Origin: Lachnospiraceae bacterium
GTDB lineage: Bacteria; Bacillota; Clostridia; Lachnospirales; Lachnospiraceae
Assembly: GCA_024684155.1 (NCBI GenBank)
Contig: JAIKXK010000207.1
Coordinates: forward strand, 1-7,606
Reading direction: 5' to 3'
Length of the DNA stretch: 7,606 nt
Part shown: positions 5,458 to 7,606 of the stretch, one piece after another
Layout: every line of letters starts with the position of its first letter
Numbering within the stretch: position 1 is the first letter of the stretch
Notes under the pieces: generated by a model
The model's database searches: none
The model's input: the letters and a program-made list of their open reading frames with translations, nothing else
What the model was told of the DNA's origin: nothing
Position numbers and translations under genes: made by a program

Positions 5458-7335
5458 TTAAGCCCTCACATCAAAAGAATATCTGGAAATGTTTTCCGCC
5501 GTTTTCACATCTCGTTCCAAAAAGTCTGAAACAAAATCTACAGGATTTGAATCATTTTCACATTCTACCGTACAGTTATAGCCCAAGTTGTCTAGGTTCT
5601 CTTTTAAAATATGAATATTATTCATAATAAGTTCATAGGATGCGTCATCCTCTAAATAAAACTTCGTGCTTACATTTTTATTCTTCATTCGAACGGAAAT
5701 ATCTGTAGATCCTAAATGTTCAAGATCAAAATGTAAAAAAGCTGTCAATTCATCACTGTCATCTTTATTTTGTTTTTTATTCCGATAGACATATAAATCC
5801 CCGGTAGCTTCTTGTCCGGAAAGCTTTAGTGGAATCTGAACATAGGTATACAAATCATTTACCTGAGAAATAAACTCTAGATTATCATGAATATTTTGAG
5901 CTGATGAAACTATGAGATTATCTTCTTTCGCTGTAATGGAACTTGCAGCATTGGCAAGTCTTGTAACTGTTTCATCCATTTCTTTATAAAGTTCATCTAA
6001 TCGATGAGGAATGGTCAACTCTTCCGGCTCTATAGACAGAGTTTCTGACATAATATTTGCAAAAAGTTTCCCATAGCCTTCCTTTCCTACTAATTCCTTT
6101 AGCTGATTCAATGCTGTAGGATTTGATGAAAAATATTCTGTTATAGAATTCATAAGAGTTTTTGCAGACACCTCTGGACGAAGTGCTCCATTTTCATCAA
6201 AAAACTCTGGATATTCTGCTCGAAAGTTTGTATTTTTACTTAATATAGTAGAGATTTCGCTATTATCTGAAGGTGCAAGAGCTCTTCCTACAGAATCCAT
6301 TGGAAACTCTTCACTATTATAATTCGGAACTGTTACAAGAGATTTTTCATGTTGTAGCAATTCATTTACCAATTCCTTTGAAGGGGTAATAATATTCCCC
6401 TCTTCGTCTAATAAAACTGTTTCCCCTTTTGTAACCCCCTCCATCACTTCTTTTCCATCTACCAATAGGGATTCTTCCTGTTGTACATTATCTGACATAA
6501 TCTGTTTCAGATTATCTGCTTGTGTCGTTACCTCAGGTTTTTTTTCCATACCAAGATTTAAAGAGGGTACCTTAATGGTTTTTGCTCCATCTCCTATAAG
6601 CTCGGAAAGTTTCTGGGCCTGGGTATTAAGAGAAACCTTCTCTGTATCATCTCCTGAAATTATCGATAGCATTTCCTTATGAAATGACAATACTTTTGCC
6701 TCAGAAACTTCCTCAGAAGACAATACCTCCGTAACACTTTTTCCTAGCTCATCAACAGCCTTTAACAACTGGCCTTCATTGGACTTATAGTTTTCAAACT
6801 GATTTACCATTTCCTGGGTAATGGGCAAATTATGCTTTGCCATTACTACGATAGTTGATACATTCGCCCCAGGATTGGAAGCAGTCCGACGAGCCATTTC
6901 AGAAAGACTTTTTGCATCAATAGGCATTTGTTCCTTCATCATAGTATTCACCATATTAATACTGTCTTCTGTTACAGCCATTCCTGCAGCATCTAATGCA
7001 TTTAACAAAGTAGGATTATTCATAGAACCGATAGAAACTGGTTTAATTTGAATGGTATTATCCTCATTGGATTTTACCTGAAAGAATACTGACTCTCCAA
7101 TTTTTAATGATACAGAGCCATCTAATCTGGCCGTAATATTTTGACCACTGGATAAACCCAGAATCACCTGGTTTCCTTTGATACTATTTACAGTACCTTC
7201 GAAAACCTGGCCTTTTTGTAATTTCGAAAGAGTGGAAACTAATTGCTCCACTCCCTTTGTTTTTGTTTTTGCAGAGACTTCCCCACCGTTAGATAAATTA
7301 GCCTGATATTGATTCACTAAGTCCGATACCTGCAC
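5458..7335 (-). CDS. FliK-like flagellar hook-length control domain protein (YlqG-type)
   Basis: A 625-residue protein with a C-terminal region resembling the FliK / Flg_hook domain. Residues about 40-100 (KGQVFEGTVNSIKGNQVILG onward) form a predicted small beta-rich domain. Residues about 108-182 form helical repeats of the pattern 'LLNALDAAGMAVTED ... MPIDAKSLSEM ... HNLPITQEMV', seen in Firmicute FliK-like proteins. Residues about 185-490 are acidic and of low sequence character, a likely flexible linker. Residues about 492-600 hold the FliK-like C domain: YTYVQIPLKLSG, GDLYVYRNKK, FDLEHLGSTDISVRM and a final helix ending LDNLGYNC. FliK acts as a molecular ruler and contacts the FlhB C-domain to switch the type III export apparatus from hook to filament substrates. 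There is no signal peptide or membrane segment. The next gene, 3 nt downstream, encodes an isolated FlhB-C-like domain, as with ylqG/ylqH next to rnhB in B. subtilis. Whether it is the actual hook ruler or a paralogue cannot be decided without the rest of the genome. Confidence 0.8.
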   Translation of the reverse strand: MQVSDLVNQYQANLSNGGEVSAKTKTKGVEQLVSTLSKLQKGQVFEGTVNSIKGNQVILGLSSGQNITARLDGSVSLKIGESVFFQVKSNEDNTIQIKPVSIGSMNNPTLLNALDAAGMAVTEDSINMVNTMMKEQMPIDAKSLSEMARRTASNPGANVSTIVVMAKHNLPITQEMVNQFENYKSNEGQLLKAVDELGKSVTEVLSSEEVSEAKVLSFHKEMLSIISGDDTEKVSLNTQAQKLSELIGDGAKTIKVPSLNLGMEKKPEVTTQADNLKQIMSDNVQQEESLLVDGKEVMEGVTKGETVLLDEEGNIITPSKELVNELLQHEKSLVTVPNYNSEEFPMDSVGRALAPSDNSEISTILSKNTNFRAEYPEFFDENGALRPEVSAKTLMNSITEYFSSNPTALNQLKELVGKEGYGKLFANIMSETLSIEPEELTIPHRLDELYKEMDETVTRLANAASSITAKEDNLIVSSAQNIHDNLEFISQVNDLYTYVQIPLKLSGQEATGDLYVYRNKKQNKDDSDELTAFLHFDLEHLGSTDISVRMKNKNVSTKFYLEDDASYELIMNNIHILKENLDNLGYNCTVECENDSNPVDFVSDFLERDVKTAENISRYSFDVRA

Positions 7336-7341
7336 GATGGT

Positions 7342-7351
7342 TCACCTCCCC
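7342..7351 (-). promoter_or_regulatory. Strong ribosome binding site for the FliK-like gene (GTG start)
   Basis: GGGGAGGTGA on the minus strand, with a core of GGAGGTG placed 7 nt before a GTG codon at 7333-7335. It is nearly perfectly complementary to the 16S anti-Shine-Dalgarno sequence and is among the best in the window. It fixes the GTG start: the next in-frame Met is about residue 105, past a conserved-looking N-terminal domain. Confidence 0.85.
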
Positions 7352-7352
7352 T

Positions 7353-7606
7353 TTAATGTTTCCAGGATTCATTCATATTTTTCAAAAAGCTCATACGATG
7401 TTCCTCGCATGGACCATATTTTGTAATCATATCTCTATGATATTGTGTTCCATATCCTTTATGATCCTTAAATCCATACATTGGATATTTTTCATCTAAT
7501 TCATCCATAATACGATCTCTCGTAACCTTTGCCAAAATACTTGCTGCTGCAATAGATACACTTTTTGCATCACCCTTTACAATAGGTTTTTGAGGGATAT
7601 TTAATT
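7353..7606 (-). CDS. rnhB: Ribonuclease HII, C-terminal part (5' end outside window)
   Basis: RNase HII cleaves RNA in RNA/DNA hybrids and removes single ribonucleotides misincorporated into DNA. The visible 83 residues are the C-terminal part of a protein normally about 200-260 long; the reading frame stays open to the right edge, so the start is not in the window. Near the left end of the fragment is IVKGDAKS followed by SIAAASILAKVTRDRIM, the family signature. By comparison with known RNase HII enzymes, the Asp of KGD is probably the fourth metal-binding carboxylate. GYGTQYHRDMITKYGPCEEH and HRMSF are the usual C-terminal conserved stretch. The first three catalytic acids (the N-terminal DE pair and one more Asp) lie outside the window and cannot be checked. 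A TTG codon at 7533-7535 falls inside the conserved SILAKV motif, so it is not a start. The gene ends 17 nt before the FliK-like gene, suggesting cotranscription. Confidence 0.96.
   Translation of the reverse strand, partial: LNIPQKPIVKGDAKSVSIAAASILAKVTRDRIMDELDEKYPMYGFKDHKGYGTQYHRDMITKYGPCEEHRMSFLKNMNESWKH

Noticed and set aside
5382..5627. Plus-strand open frame across the FliK-like / FlhB-like junction
   Set aside because: Its translation is compositionally odd with no motif, and it spans two real minus-strand genes.

Overview
The window is a low-GC Firmicute chromosomal segment, most likely from a clostridial species of the Lachnospiraceae type. This is an inference from AT-rich base composition, strong AGGAGG-like ribosome binding sites, the set of housekeeping families and the rnhB / FliK-like / FlhB-like / yraN gene order. 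All ten genes I can support lie on the minus strand, so the biology reads from the right edge (7606) to the left edge (1). There is no sign of a mobile element, CRISPR array, tRNA, rRNA or IS. No gene-free stretch exceeds about 140 bases.

In transcription order: the C-terminal part of ribonuclease HII (rnhB, cut by the right edge); a 625-residue FliK-like protein; a 102-residue stand-alone homologue of the FlhB cytoplasmic domain; a YraN-family nuclease-like protein; the double-Era GTPase Der; the acyl-phosphate glycerol-3-phosphate acyltransferase PlsY; dUTPase (dut); a phosphoribosyltransferase resembling orotate PRTase; and the condensin kleisin/winged-helix pair scpA and scpB. Gaps from rnhB to the PRTase are 2-51 nt and several ribosome binding sites lie inside the preceding gene, so this part looks like one long operon whose promoter is outside the window.

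A 141-nt gap after the PRTase gene holds a good sigma-A-type promoter (TTGAAT, 17-nt spacer, TATAAT), so scpAB can probably be transcribed on its own. Between scpA and scpB sits a GC-rich hairpin followed by a short U run, which could attenuate transcription or stabilise or process the message. After scpB a strong intrinsic terminator closes the unit. A consensus TTGACA at the extreme left edge may be the -35 box of the next minus-strand gene.

Functionally the window groups genome maintenance (RNase HII, YraN, dUTPase, ScpAB), ribosome assembly (Der), phospholipid synthesis (PlsY), pyrimidine metabolism (dUTPase, PRTase) and an orphan pair resembling the type III export substrate-specificity switch (FliK-like plus FlhB C-domain-like). 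That pair, comparable to YlqG/YlqH beside rnhB in Bacillus subtilis, is the least understood part and the best candidate for something undescribed. The PRTase with an altered PRPP loop is the second. I do not see convincing evidence of a wholly new system.
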